The notes under the pieces were generated by a model, which ran no database searches, was not told where the DNA came from, and saw only the letters and a list, made by a program, of their open reading frames with translations. Shown here piece after piece: positions 42,724-52,379 of a stretch of 64,000 nt of DNA. The stretch spans positions 186,001 to 250,000 of the forward strand of contig NZ_JALIRM010000002.1 of NCBI RefSeq assembly GCF_022900255.1, given 5' to 3'. Position 1 is the first letter of the stretch; the number at the start of each line of letters is the position of its first letter. The position numbers and the translations under genes are program-made. This stretch comes from Lederbergia wuyishanensis (GTDB taxonomy: Bacteria; Bacillota; Bacilli; Bacillales; Bacillaceae_C).

Positions 42724-43402
42724 AAAGCTCCTTTACATATTCTGTTTCCCCGCCATTTGTCAAGGCAGGCTCGATAACTTTAGTCCGAGCAGTGTTTAGG
42801 CGCATGACCTTACGAAACATCTCCGTTGTATGATTATCCGGGTCCTCTTCAGCTAAACGGCCAAAATGCTTCATCAGTGCTCTAGAAAGGGAGACTCGAT
42901 ATCCTCCAGTGCCCGGGCGTTCTACTAATTGGACAACGGTATCAGTCGTATTGTACTTTAGTGTTTCATAGGTATCATCAACGTTTCCTTGCCAAGATAA
43001 ATGTATGTACCACCAAAGAACCTTTACCCAAATCCTCCTAGATTCCTGATAGAATCGTGGTGCTTTCAGCCCGTCCCAACGGCGTTCCACAACATCCGGA
43101 ATTAATTTCATTGAAATATAACGCCAAAAGTCGTCATCTGAAGCTTCTCGTTCTGTTATTCCATTCTCAATAGTTAAATACTTATAAAGTTTAAGGGAAA
43201 AAAGCAGATCATATTTATAATAGTTGCCTTTTTGTTCTCCCTGTGTCGTTAGTTGCACTCTTACTCTTTCTTCAATCTCTAAAAGATGTTCCCTTTGCAA
43301 CTGACTATATTCTGATAACTTCCCTTGAGAAATCTTTCCAGCTTCCTGCCAAGTTGCGAAAAGTTCTTCCGCTTCTTTCCTAGTTATTCTGCCAATCATC
43401 AC
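42680..43402 (-). CDS. DUF6339-like protein in the Mza-like operon, 240 aa
   Basis: A helical cytosolic protein: N-terminal ITRKEAEELFATWQEAG, a coiled region, then DDDFWRYISMKLIPDVVERRW, SRRIWVKVLWWYIHLSWQG and TVVQLVERPGTGGYRVSLSRALM. I associate this pattern with DUF6339, a family without assigned activity that sits in similar operons. It shows no nuclease or methylase motif. It is preceded three bp by the 315-aa gene and overlaps the methyltransferase gene by 44 bp. A scaffold or specificity-like role is possible but unproven. Confidence 0.6.
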   Translation of the reverse strand: MMIGRITRKEAEELFATWQEAGKISQGKLSEYSQLQREHLLEIEERVRVQLTTQGEQKGNYYKYDLLFSLKLYKYLTIENGITEREASDDDFWRYISMKLIPDVVERRWDGLKAPRFYQESRRIWVKVLWWYIHLSWQGNVDDTYETLKYNTTDTVVQLVERPGTGGYRVSLSRALMKHFGRLAEEDPDNHTTEMFRKVMRLNTARTKVIEPALTNGGETEYVKELFEYFNETYRAIQST

Positions 43403-43405
43403 TTA

Positions 43406-44353
43406 TCACCCCACAAACCTGCTATATAAGTCTTCTCTTATTGTCCTTGCTAGCTTTTCTGGGCTTGATGTGTCCCAGCCGAACGTGTTTAGAAAATAAT
43501 AGATTGCCTCTCCGATCGATCCCTTTTCAACATTTTGACCAATTTTGATATCAGCCCAATCTTGGCTTTGACTGAGTTCGTTAATTATGATCTGGAAGGA
43601 GGCAGCTAGTATTTCTATTAACAAAGGGGATTGAGCGATTCCCTTCTTGAGGTGGTTAATATCCTTTGCATATCTATGCTTAAGGTTTAAGTAAATACGA
43701 ACATTTTCCTGATCAAATAAGTCGGTCATTGGATCAGTCCAATTACATTCTACCCACCAAAGGGGTTTAGTAGGATCCTCTATCTCAACAATCGGAAACT
43801 CGGAACCCTCACCATCAATGTAAAGGGTTTTACTGTCCAATACGCCAAGTATTGTGCCAACTTTAGTGGCATAGCCTGGTTCCGACCATTTGCCGGAATT
43901 CTCCAGATATAGAACCGTTTCGATCACTACAGAACCCCGTAATTGTCCAGGTTTATATGTGATTTCAATATCAAATTCTTTAGGTCCAACCTCATAAGCC
44001 TCTAAAGTAGAGATAGGTTCAATGCCTCTCATACTTGAAGTGCGAGAATACCAATTTACGGCAACGCCAAGGCGCGAGTCTTTGGTTGCTACTCCTGATG
44101 ATCCAAATAAGAAACTAGGCATTTCGAGACTGCATCGTTGCTGAATTGTTAAATCATGGATACTGGGATCCCATATTCCTTCTTTATCATTCATTAAGTA
44201 AACATTGGGCTTTTCTTCTCCCTCTCCATCAAGGGTAAAAATCCGCTCTTCCTCTTCGAAAGAATGAGAAAATATGACAGGTTCCACTTCATAACCAATT
44301 TTATTGAATAACTTTTCGTCTAAGGAACGATATAACGGTATTGTATTCTGCAT
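43406..44353 (-). CDS. Unfamiliar protein in the Mza-like operon, 315 aa
   Basis: A mixed alpha/beta protein. Residues ~1-225 are beta-rich with many Trp/Pro (PNVYLMNDKEGIWDPSIHDL, SSGVATKDSRLGVAVNWYSR, LWWVECNWTDPMTDLF); the last ~80 are helical (LIEILAASFQIIINEL, SIGEAIYYFLNTFGWD, TIREDLYSRFVG). I see no catalytic motif, no Walker box and no PD-(D/E)XK signature. It sits between the MORC-like ATPase and the DUF6339-like gene, with gaps of three bp on each side, so the product is probably stoichiometric in a complex. Confidence 0.55.
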   Translation of the reverse strand: MQNTIPLYRSLDEKLFNKIGYEVEPVIFSHSFEEEERIFTLDGEGEEKPNVYLMNDKEGIWDPSIHDLTIQQRCSLEMPSFLFGSSGVATKDSRLGVAVNWYSRTSSMRGIEPISTLEAYEVGPKEFDIEITYKPGQLRGSVVIETVLYLENSGKWSEPGYATKVGTILGVLDSKTLYIDGEGSEFPIVEIEDPTKPLWWVECNWTDPMTDLFDQENVRIYLNLKHRYAKDINHLKKGIAQSPLLIEILAASFQIIINELSQSQDWADIKIGQNVEKGSIGEAIYYFLNTFGWDTSSPEKLARTIREDLYSRFVG

Positions 44354-44356
44354 ATT

Positions 44357-46393
44357 TTACTCCTCCGTAAAATGTGGAGTGATAGCTAACTCCAATCCTT
44401 CTTCCCTATTTTTAATACGGATTTCACCCGTTACGTTCATGATATCGTCATTTGTCTCTCTTTTAATTTCAAAGCCTACTAACGTATTGAACTCAGGAGT
44501 CCGGATCATTCCGGTGATGAAACTGCCTACTTCGGGCATTTCATCTTCTACCACGACCGGCTCCTTCTCTCCGTTTACGAAAATATTTCTAATTGCCGAA
44601 ATCTCAAAGGGGAATTTTTTTTGGATAACGTCTTGTTCCCAATTTTTCCCCTTAATTAAACCCGTTTCTGAGCTAACGTTCAGTTCAATTCTACATTCTT
44701 TTACTGGCCTTCTCATAAACAATTCAAAGCCAAGGGTTACAAATCCATCTTCATAAATGACGTCGGGTAATAAAACAAAGCCAGTCTTTTTCCTACCTCC
44801 TCCAACGCCACTCCCGCCAGAACCTCCTCTACCACCTGTTGCCTTCTTTCCGAAATTGGTAGGCGGCATTAACTGTCTGCCTAATAGGGTTCCAAGCCTC
44901 GATTTTTTGTTTACCATTTCTTTATTTACATTTTCGTTTGTACCCTCTGCAATTTTCTTGGATACCCCTTTGCTGATCCGGTTGACAATATTAGATGGCC
45001 TTTCCCCGAGATTAATGTCGTACCATGCTGTATGATCTGCCTTTTCTCCCTTTCTAAGGTATCCTTCAAGATCTGCCACTTCGTACGGATCCTTCAGTTT
45101 TAACTCTGAATTAGGCACATAAATAGCTAGCAGAAACTCGGTTCCTCCCGTATTCTCAACATTGATCAACCAAGAACCACTAATTTCGTAATTTACAATC
45201 ATACCAGGCTTTCTTGTATAACATATTATTGGATAATTTCCGGCCTCAGCGCGATCATGTATATTAAGAAAGATATAAGGATTCGGATTATTATACGGAG
45301 GTTGCATTTGCAGGTCTTCCATATTTAGCTTTACAAAAGCAACATTCCCAGCATCCGTCGATATGAAATCTTTTCTAATCGGAATTCCTTCAACACTTAT
45401 TTTTTTGCTATAGCTACTTGGACGCGCTTTTTTTCCTGCTGCTTTATTATAAAGATCTTGAATAACCTTAAAGACGGTTTCCATATTTTCATAAACTATT
45501 TGTTTCCCTGCAATACTAGCTCTTAGATAATTACCATATTTATAGAACTTGTTGTCTATCCTGGGAGCATACCAACGTTGGAAAGCAATATTTAGGTATT
45601 CTTCAATAGATTCATTCCACCAATTTTTCCTGTCACCTTCCATAACTGTCTTTTGAAGTAATTCTTGTTTGTCTATAAAAGGAATAATGATCTTGGTGCC
45701 TGTCTGGTTACCTGAAAACACCTCAGTACCAAATACATTAAGAACCCTCTTTATTTCTTCTTCATTAGTCAATGGTTGGGTGGTTCCGTCGCCCGCATCA
45801 GCTCCCCACCAGGCAATACCACGTTTTGGAAGTTCTCCAACCGCTGGGATTATCGAATTCTCTCTTTCCTCATTCTCTACCATAGTTGCTGCTAAGCGGT
45901 GTTCATAGCCACCATCCTTTTCGATTCGGGTATAGTAGAAAACTAGTCCGATCCCAAGTCGGAAATAAATTGTCTTTCCAAGCCCCCATGAACCTCCAGC
46001 GCCTTCTTGCCTCTGAGGTTTACTAATTTCATAGACTAGTTTCTGAAAGTTGCCAAAATCGTTGTCCTTCACTTCTTTTACTGTAAGAGGGCCAGTCAGT
46101 CCGGTAGTATTGGAGTCTTCCACATAGAGACAGTAATAACTGGATTCTGTGAATCGTAGTCTCAGTGTTTCCCCTATTCCTTCCATCTCACTCGCAAGAT
46201 CTTCAGCTTTAAAATGTTTTACCCCTATATCTATATTTACATGACCAACTCCTGGTCTACCAGCATCAAGGCTGTTTTGTACAGCCTCCCGGATTAGCAG
46301 ATCCAAGAGTGGCATATTTTCATTTTGAATGAGTCTTAAAAGTGAACTACCGCTCTCTGACATTCTTTCATGCTTAGCAATTTCAATCTTCAC
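44357..46393 (-). CDS. MORC/MutL-type GHKL ATPase (paraMORC-like), 678 aa
   Basis: GHKL ATP-binding fold at the N-terminus: N-box LLIREAVQNSLDAG with Glu36 and Asn40, the DxNxxG motif VEDSNTTGLTG at 92-101, and a glycine-lysine loop GGSWGLGKTIYF ending at Lys140. A S5-like transducer and a long helical/beta region follow (~200-480), then a Gly-rich linker (TGGRGGSGGSGVGGGRK) and a C-terminal beta domain. Prokaryotic MORC relatives act with restriction systems, probably remodelling DNA or protein complexes. Coupled to the Z1 gene (2-bp gap). Confidence 0.8.
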   Translation of the reverse strand: MKIEIAKHERMSESGSSLLRLIQNENMPLLDLLIREAVQNSLDAGRPGVGHVNIDIGVKHFKAEDLASEMEGIGETLRLRFTESSYYCLYVEDSNTTGLTGPLTVKEVKDNDFGNFQKLVYEISKPQRQEGAGGSWGLGKTIYFRLGIGLVFYYTRIEKDGGYEHRLAATMVENEERENSIIPAVGELPKRGIAWWGADAGDGTTQPLTNEEEIKRVLNVFGTEVFSGNQTGTKIIIPFIDKQELLQKTVMEGDRKNWWNESIEEYLNIAFQRWYAPRIDNKFYKYGNYLRASIAGKQIVYENMETVFKVIQDLYNKAAGKKARPSSYSKKISVEGIPIRKDFISTDAGNVAFVKLNMEDLQMQPPYNNPNPYIFLNIHDRAEAGNYPIICYTRKPGMIVNYEISGSWLINVENTGGTEFLLAIYVPNSELKLKDPYEVADLEGYLRKGEKADHTAWYDINLGERPSNIVNRISKGVSKKIAEGTNENVNKEMVNKKSRLGTLLGRQLMPPTNFGKKATGGRGGSGGSGVGGGRKKTGFVLLPDVIYEDGFVTLGFELFMRRPVKECRIELNVSSETGLIKGKNWEQDVIQKKFPFEISAIRNIFVNGEKEPVVVEDEMPEVGSFITGMIRTPEFNTLVGFEIKRETNDDIMNVTGEIRIKNREEGLELAITPHFTEE

Positions 46394-46395
46394 CG

Positions 46396-49140
46396 TTATT
46401 CCTCCACATCAGTTGTGTTGCCGTCTGCAAAACGCTCAATATCTATAATCAGTCGCTTCGCATAACTTTTACCTGTCTTTACTCCAGGCACAATAACACT
46501 AATTCCAATAATGTCTTCAACAATCTTTCTGCTCTTAAGACCTAACTTGTCCTTATTTATTCGATAGATAATCAGCTGTGGAGTTTTGTCTAGCCCTACC
46601 TGTTCCCTTTTAAAATTAACAGCTCTATTGGATATTTCAAGTTTTGAGTTTTTGCTGATTCCAACCTTTTGAAGATCCTCCTCGGTAAAATCAGCATAGA
46701 GATCCATAGGAGCACGCAAAACACCAATGCTAATGCTGTTTCCGCCCTTGTAGGGAGACCTAATTGACCTAGAGATTTTTCCAACTGCCTTATTCCCAAT
46801 TCTCCACTTATCACCTTCTTTGGTCCCTCCTACAATTACGTTCCACCCAGTAAATCCAATTTCACTTTTAACTTTTTCGTACCAGTCACAAAAAACATCC
46901 ATATCTTTTAAGGCCGTAGCATTTTTGCTAACAGAGTATTGGGCAAAAAACTTTTCTTTTAATATTTCAAATTCAATATCTCTCCAAACCAGAGATTTAG
47001 TCAATGGGCTTTCCTCAGGATTAGGGAGATTGCTCAGTAGCTCTTCTGTAATATTAATATTGTGTCTTAAAGTCACCTCATCCAGATCAAAAGCAACCGT
47101 CTGATTTGAAGTGCCGCTAAAATCTAAATCTGTTTCAATTGCTCCTTGGCTCCTGTTACTATTCGTAATCCGCAACCATGATACCTTCGGAGAATTTTTT
47201 ATACGAAGGCCAACTACCTCAGGTGAAGCTCCTCCAGCTTGGAAGGTTTGGAGTTCGTCTCGCAATTCTTCCTCAAGGCTTGCTAAGAATTTAAACTTTT
47301 CTTGTGTATCTTTAGTCATCCAAATTCTCGGGTATAGTTCATAGCCGTGGCGATAACCAAACCACCTGCCCATCTGCATTAATGTATCTGCTTGCCGGCC
47401 TACTCGAAGAAAATAGGTGCTTACAAGCCCTTCCAAGGTAAGTCCCCTACTAAGAGTGTTTCCGCCAATTACCATAAATGCAGGAGCTTTGTCCAACCGT
47501 TCCAATGTCTTTTTGTCAGGATAAGCCAAACGAACAAAATTATTTTCATCGTCAATTCCGTTAAAACGACAGTTATCGATACATAAATGAATTCCGTTAT
47601 GATACTCTAGTAGTTCATCATCACCAAGCCTTATATGGCTGATTTGGTTTTTCAGATCAATAATTTCATTTTTAATTTCGTCAAACTTAGGATAGACATT
47701 TATTTGATCTTTCTTTACGGCATAATCGTCGAAAGATTCATAGAGATCATTGACGGTAAACTCATGCTCTTCCCTTTCATAGATGATCTTGCAAAGTCGA
47801 AGAATTTCACGATCTGTTTTGTTATTCAGCCATAAAGAGAGCATTTCAGCTATTTCACCATGAACTTCCGTCAGATGACTAGTGTGGATCAACATACTAA
47901 TCGGTTTTCTGAATCCATTATGCCGCATCATTGATACAGCACAAAGGAACCAACAGATGGCTTCTTGAAGCGCAGGAGTCATTCTGTAGGATTGACCACG
48001 CTTTTGCATTTCATTGATCTCTTGAACTTCCTCATTGCTGATTGTCCGAATAATGTTCAATCCTTGGTATTCATTGCTTTCCGTGCCAAATACTTGTTTC
48101 GGACCAAAATATTCTTTAGAGGTCGGTAATAATCCGATAAAATCCTTTGGATACAGGGTTCCTAGGCCTGCCTCATTCAGGACATTAGCGTAAGGAGTTG
48201 CCGTATAACTAATATAATTCATCGCTCTAGCCATACTTTTTCCGGTTCCTTCTACGAGCTTAATAATTCGAGAATTAATTGCTGTTCTGTCCTTCTTTTC
48301 AATATCTGCCGTATTGATACCTGCTTGATCGGCCTCATCGTCAATGATCAAGACATTCATCTGATCTAGCTTATTTTTATCCTCGTATAGCCATTTGATC
48401 AAATTATCAAGACGAGTTTTATTTTTAAGGCAAACAGTAAAATATCGGTCTCTCGAGGTTTCATCGAACGATAGGGATTGTACCCTGTCAGATAGAGGGG
48501 ATCTTTTTGATAGGTTATTCAGTGCCCTCCAACTCAGAAATCCCGTTTTATACGTCAGGTCTCCTATTAACCTGTTTTCGGTCTGAATCCTAAGATTTTC
48601 TATAACTCCTGATAGAACAATAAACATATTCCATCCGTGGTCAGCCGCCATGGCCATGAGTCCTGCCATACTTGCAGTTTTTCCGGATTGAACGTGTCCA
48701 ATCATCAATCCTTTTCTTGGCCCTGTTTCTGATGTATCCTTACTTAGTTTGCGGAGAATAGCTAATGTAGAACTTTCTAGCTCGTTAATTGCTGTTGGAC
48801 TCCACCTTTGACTCCTAAGCTTTTCTTTGTATAACTGCCAAGCACTTCTTTGATGGTTCGGAACTTCAAGAGAGCCTTGTTCAACCCCACCAGAAACCAT
48901 AACTACTTCTCTTGCCTTCTCTTCAATCTCCTTTTGTTCTTTTACAATTCCCTTCCATTCATAAGCAGATATTTGATAAATGAAGATGCCATTTTCATAA
49001 AGATCGTCGAGATATTGTTGCAACTCCTCGTCATTACTCTTGCCATATGTAAAGATATATCTCCAGTCTTTTCCCCTGTCTTTTAAATTTCGTATTACAT
49101 TTCTTTTTTCATCATATTCGAAAGAAGAGTAATCACTCAT
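46396..49140 (-). CDS. Z1-domain superfamily II helicase-like ATPase, 914 aa
   Basis: Walker A GHVQSGKTAS at residues 148-157, a DEAD-like Walker B LIIDDEADQAG about residue 268, motif III SYTATPYANVL, then the Z1 hallmark VIGGNTLSRGLTLEGLVSTYF and QMGRWFGYRHGYE. The ~300-residue C-terminal extension is unassigned. Z1 proteins accompany MutL/MORC ATPases in R-M islands. As first gene of the operon it has AAAGGAGG before the ATG. It probably couples ATP hydrolysis to DNA translocation or opening. Confidence 0.85.
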   Translation of the reverse strand: MSDYSSFEYDEKRNVIRNLKDRGKDWRYIFTYGKSNDEELQQYLDDLYENGIFIYQISAYEWKGIVKEQKEIEEKAREVVMVSGGVEQGSLEVPNHQRSAWQLYKEKLRSQRWSPTAINELESSTLAILRKLSKDTSETGPRKGLMIGHVQSGKTASMAGLMAMAADHGWNMFIVLSGVIENLRIQTENRLIGDLTYKTGFLSWRALNNLSKRSPLSDRVQSLSFDETSRDRYFTVCLKNKTRLDNLIKWLYEDKNKLDQMNVLIIDDEADQAGINTADIEKKDRTAINSRIIKLVEGTGKSMARAMNYISYTATPYANVLNEAGLGTLYPKDFIGLLPTSKEYFGPKQVFGTESNEYQGLNIIRTISNEEVQEINEMQKRGQSYRMTPALQEAICWFLCAVSMMRHNGFRKPISMLIHTSHLTEVHGEIAEMLSLWLNNKTDREILRLCKIIYEREEHEFTVNDLYESFDDYAVKKDQINVYPKFDEIKNEIIDLKNQISHIRLGDDELLEYHNGIHLCIDNCRFNGIDDENNFVRLAYPDKKTLERLDKAPAFMVIGGNTLSRGLTLEGLVSTYFLRVGRQADTLMQMGRWFGYRHGYELYPRIWMTKDTQEKFKFLASLEEELRDELQTFQAGGASPEVVGLRIKNSPKVSWLRITNSNRSQGAIETDLDFSGTSNQTVAFDLDEVTLRHNINITEELLSNLPNPEESPLTKSLVWRDIEFEILKEKFFAQYSVSKNATALKDMDVFCDWYEKVKSEIGFTGWNVIVGGTKEGDKWRIGNKAVGKISRSIRSPYKGGNSISIGVLRAPMDLYADFTEEDLQKVGISKNSKLEISNRAVNFKREQVGLDKTPQLIIYRINKDKLGLKSRKIVEDIIGISVIVPGVKTGKSYAKRLIIDIERFADGNTTDVEE

Positions 49141-49235
49141 GTTTAAATCCTCCTTTAACTTATTGGTATTACTTAATCAGAAAAATGGGTAATGATAATT
49201 ACTATAAGTATTTGTAAAGCTGAGAGGAGATTCCT
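49141..49235. promoter_or_regulatory. Divergent promoter region of the Z1 operon and vsr
   Basis: A 95-bp AT-rich gap separates the two divergent start codons. It must hold the promoter of the six-gene operon (minus) and that of vsr (plus). No palindrome long enough to call a methylation-sensitive operator is visible. Confidence 0.35.
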
Positions 49236-49670
49236 ATGCCAGATAAAATAACAAAAGAGCAGCGAAGCAAAAATATGGCAGCCATTCGCTCTGTATCAAA
49301 AATTGAATCCCTATTCTCAAAAGCCCTATGGGCCAATGGCATTCGATTTAGAAGAAACGTTAGAAAGCTATTCGGAAATCCCGATATCGCTATTCAAAAA
49401 TACAAAATTGTTATTTTCATCGATTCCTGTTTTTGGCATGCCTGTCCCATCCATTTCACAAGACCCAAAAGTAACCAGGAATATTGGGATCAAAAAATCC
49501 TTAGAAACATCAAACGCGATCGAGAAGTAACAAAGTATTACCAGGAAAACGGATGGCATATTAAACGCATTTGGGAACATAGTATTAGAAAAGAATTTGA
49601 GAATACGGTAAAAGAAACAGTATTGTTCATCCATAAATCCAAAAGCACCAACTTAAAGGGGCAAGTATAG
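49236..49670 (+). CDS. vsr: Very short patch repair (Vsr) endonuclease, 144 aa
   Basis: All Vsr features are present: Glu24 in SKIESLFSKALW, Asp50 in LFGNPDIAI, Asp63 in VIFIDSCFWHACP with His68, and the C-terminal KIRDREVTKYYQENGWHIKRIWEHSI-type block (residues ~88-125). Vsr nicks 5' to the T of T:G mismatches formed by deamination of m5C, so it fits an island encoding four m5C methyltransferases. AGAGGAG before the ATG. It converges with the nuclease gene at 49676, only 5 bp away. Confidence 0.93.
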   Translation: MPDKITKEQRSKNMAAIRSVSKIESLFSKALWANGIRFRRNVRKLFGNPDIAIQKYKIVIFIDSCFWHACPIHFTRPKSNQEYWDQKILRNIKRDREVTKYYQENGWHIKRIWEHSIRKEFENTVKETVLFIHKSKSTNLKGQV

Positions 49671-49675
49671 CCTCT

Positions 49676-50626
49676 CTATTCGGTATTGGGCACTGCAAAG
49701 TCCATGTAGTAAGTTTCTGTATTAATTTTATAAATCCTTACAGTATCTCTACCGTAATCATCCAAGTGCTCTATCTTTACTGCCTCACCAGGCTCTAACC
49801 CTAGTCTCTTTCTAAAATAGTGACCGATTAAGCTGTTATCATAAGAAGATTCTATCGCCTTTGCGTTGTCTTGTGCCATTACACACACGAAACTTTCAGC
49901 ATCATCGGTTAAGAGAGTGAATGTTTCCCCTCGTTTTGGGAAAAAATCTGGCTTTTCTTTGTGGACTTTAAGAGGGACTGGTATATATGCTTGATTTTTG
50001 TCACGCCCTTCTCTTTGCCCCCAATTCAATCCGCTCTTCTTATGAACCTTTCTGTCTTTTGACCTTAATTCCGTCAAAGAAAGATCAACAAAGTACTTTT
50101 TCTTGGCCATTGTTTTTAGTAAAATTGCATCTATTTCCTCTCGATCATTAGCATATGAAAAGGTTATATACTGCTCGACATTCTCTTTTATGCATTCTAC
50201 CAGTTCATTTTCCTGTAAACGTCTTATAGGATCATCCATAATAACTTCAGCTAAAACTTCTTGGAAGTTGATGAAACCATTCCTAGTCAAATTTGCCGAT
50301 CCGACAAAAATCAACTGCTGCATATCCAGTGTCGGATGCCAATAATATATTTTTGAGTGTATTGGCCTTTCTCCTATAAAGTATTTAATTGAAAGTCTAT
50401 CGTATTTCTCAACCATTCTCTTAAACTCTTTATGTGTCCATATATTTATAGGGTCATGCTTTGCCATTCCGACAATAACTTCTAATCTTAAATCTTTGTA
50501 GTTCTGCAACAATTCTAGAATAAAAGGTGCTGACGCATAACCGGTTACAACCGATAGATGCCTATTCCCCCTCCTATAAGGAGTATCTATTACAGCATGT
50601 ATTAAATCATTGTCGTAAATTGTCAC
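49676..50626 (-). CDS. NgoFVII-like PLD-fold restriction endonuclease, 316 aa
   Basis: The N-terminal domain carries one HxK motif (IHSKIYYW, His90/Lys92) followed by GSANLT (Asn112) and Glu123, a PLD half-site as in dimeric BfiI/NgoFVII nucleases that cut DNA without metal. A C-terminal domain (~190-316) has GLNWGQREGRDKNQAYIPV, GHYFRKRLGLEPGEAVK and YYMDFAV, shared with the nuclease at 55051, and probably recognises DNA (B3-like). GTG start. It is divergent from its likely partner methyltransferase at 50715. Confidence 0.82.
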   Translation of the reverse strand: MTIYDNDLIHAVIDTPYRRGNRHLSVVTGYASAPFILELLQNYKDLRLEVIVGMAKHDPINIWTHKEFKRMVEKYDRLSIKYFIGERPIHSKIYYWHPTLDMQQLIFVGSANLTRNGFINFQEVLAEVIMDDPIRRLQENELVECIKENVEQYITFSYANDREEIDAILLKTMAKKKYFVDLSLTELRSKDRKVHKKSGLNWGQREGRDKNQAYIPVPLKVHKEKPDFFPKRGETFTLLTDDAESFVCVMAQDNAKAIESSYDNSLIGHYFRKRLGLEPGEAVKIEHLDDYGRDTVRIYKINTETYYMDFAVPNTE

Positions 50627-50714
50627 TTTATTTCACCGCCGTTTAGGTGTAGAATTAATTTATGGATATATGCAAGAACTTGTGTTCTTACCCCCTGATT
50701 AAAGGAGAATTAAA

Positions 50715-51887
50715 ATGATATTTAAAAAAGGTGAACTATTCAGCGGACCAGGCGGTCTAAGTTTAGGCGCGAAAATTGCCCAAATTTATGACCCTGAAAC
50801 TGGACATCCGCTTAAAGAATGGCGAATTGAGCATGAATGGGCCAATGACTACGACCCAGATGCTTGCGCTACATTTCGGCATAATATTTGCGGAAGTGTA
50901 GATGACCAATCAGTACATTGCGGGCCAGTAGAAAAACTGCCTATAGGTGATAAATCCATTCTAAGTGAAATAGATTGTTTTTCATTTGGTTTCCCCTGCA
51001 ATGATTATAGCCAAGTCGGTGAGAAACATGGGCTAAACGGAAAATTTGGTCCTCTTTATTCATACGGAATTAAGGTTCTAAAAAGCTATCAACCTAAATT
51101 TTTTGTTGCAGAAAATGTCGGCGGCCTGCAGAGTGCGAATCAGGGACAAGCTTTTGTTCAAATTCTTTTGGAACTTCAAGAATGTGGTTATACTTTAACC
51201 CCTCACTTGTACAAGTTTGAAGAATATGGAGTTCCGCAAGCTCGTCATCGCATTATAATAGTCGGGATTAGGAATGACTTGACTGAAAAAGGAATTACAT
51301 ATAAAGTTCCAGCACCGACAATAAAGGATCAGTCACAATATCGGACTTCTTACGACGCAATCATGAATCCTCCGATTTTGGCGGAGGCTCCTAATAATGA
51401 GTTCCCAAAACATACAGCCCGAGTTAAAGAAATGCTCAGTCATATACCACCCGGAGCAAATGCATGGTTTCCAGGCATACCGGAACATCTGCGACTAAAA
51501 GTAAAAGGAGCAAAATTAAGTTCCATTTATAAGAGATTAGATCCTTCTCGTCCTGCTTATACAGTAACAGGCAGCGGAGGAGGCGGTACTCATATGTATC
51601 ACTGGAAAGAACTAAGAGCTTTAACCAATCGTGAGCGTGCAAGACTACAGACTTTCCCAGATGATTATCTTTTTTTCGGAAGCAAAGAATCGGTAAGAAA
51701 GCAGATTGGCATGGCTGTTCCGCCTCAAGGTGCCCAGATTGTTTTTGAATCGATACTTAAATCTTTTGCTGGTATTGCTTACGATTCAATTGAACCTTCT
51801 TTTGATACAAATCAATTAAAAGAAAAGCAGAAATTAGTTTTTGAAAACCTTTCTCCAACCGAAAAGCAAATTTCTTTTAATATTTAA
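50715..51887 (+). CDS. DNA (cytosine-5) methyltransferase, partner of the NgoFVII-like nuclease, 390 aa
   Basis: Motif I ELFSGPGGLSLG, motif IV SFGFPCNDYSQVGE (catalytic Cys; note FPCND instead of PPCQ), motif VI FFVAENVGGL, motif VIII YGVPQARHRIIIVGI, and IX/X TNRERARLQTFPDDY with KQIGMAVPPQGAQIV. The region between VIII and IX is the target-recognition part. It is divergent from the PLD-fold nuclease, 88 bp apart, and most likely protects that enzyme's sites. Followed by a terminator. Confidence 0.88.
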   Translation: MIFKKGELFSGPGGLSLGAKIAQIYDPETGHPLKEWRIEHEWANDYDPDACATFRHNICGSVDDQSVHCGPVEKLPIGDKSILSEIDCFSFGFPCNDYSQVGEKHGLNGKFGPLYSYGIKVLKSYQPKFFVAENVGGLQSANQGQAFVQILLELQECGYTLTPHLYKFEEYGVPQARHRIIIVGIRNDLTEKGITYKVPAPTIKDQSQYRTSYDAIMNPPILAEAPNNEFPKHTARVKEMLSHIPPGANAWFPGIPEHLRLKVKGAKLSSIYKRLDPSRPAYTVTGSGGGGTHMYHWKELRALTNRERARLQTFPDDYLFFGSKESVRKQIGMAVPPQGAQIVFESILKSFAGIAYDSIEPSFDTNQLKEKQKLVFENLSPTEKQISFNI

Positions 51888-51915
51888 TTTTAAGTTTTTA
51901 TTCAAGTTTGAGAAT

Positions 51916-51944
51916 GCTTCGCAAGTTTTTTGCGGAGCTTTTTT
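51916..51944 (+). terminator. Terminator after the 50715 methyltransferase gene
   Basis: GCTTCGCAA/TTGCGGAGC with a five-base T-rich loop and a following T-run. Confidence 0.75.
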
Positions 51945-52270
51945 ATCTTTTTTAATAACGTTCTCAAACAATTTAAAAAATTAAACTTTTAATTACCATT
52001 TTACTATAAATTCCTATTTTGTTCTACATTACCTAATAACAGATTTAGACATTTAGTGATTTTGCTTAACCCAGTGGAATAGTTGAAGATATTAGTAAAT
52101 TAATTGAGCATAAACGGGTATATTTAATAAATAGCATGGGTAAATAGGACTAGATTTCCTGCAAAACAGAAAGAGATCCTAGATATCTAGATAGTAACTT
52201 CGAATCTTGTCAACTAACTTTTAATTTTTCGGTATAAATGTTAAAGTACCAAATTATTGCCTACTTAAAA

Positions 52271-52306
52271 TAAAAAAGCCTTAATTCTCTTTTAAGAATT
52301 AAAGCT
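52271..52306 (-). terminator. Terminator of the tandem methyltransferase operon
   Basis: On the minus strand AGCTTTAATTCT/AGAATTAAGGCT with a six-base loop is followed by TTTTTTATTTT, 74 bp after the stop. Confidence 0.8.
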
Positions 52307-52379
52307 ATCAAATATTTTATATTTCTAAATTTAAACTTTTTTAATAATGTACCAACTTTAATTTTGGTTTAAGGGTCAA

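Larger units (their letters stand above)
51888..52379. other. 492-bp interval between two R-M units
   Basis: Holds two terminators (51916-51944 plus strand, 52271-52306 minus strand) separated by ~320 bp of AT-rich sequence with no coding pattern. Confidence 0.5.

Noticed and set aside
44304-44756. Open frame of 150 codons opposite the ATPase and 315-aa genes
   Set aside because: Antisense to two confident genes, low-complexity Ser/Ile/Thr composition, no SD.
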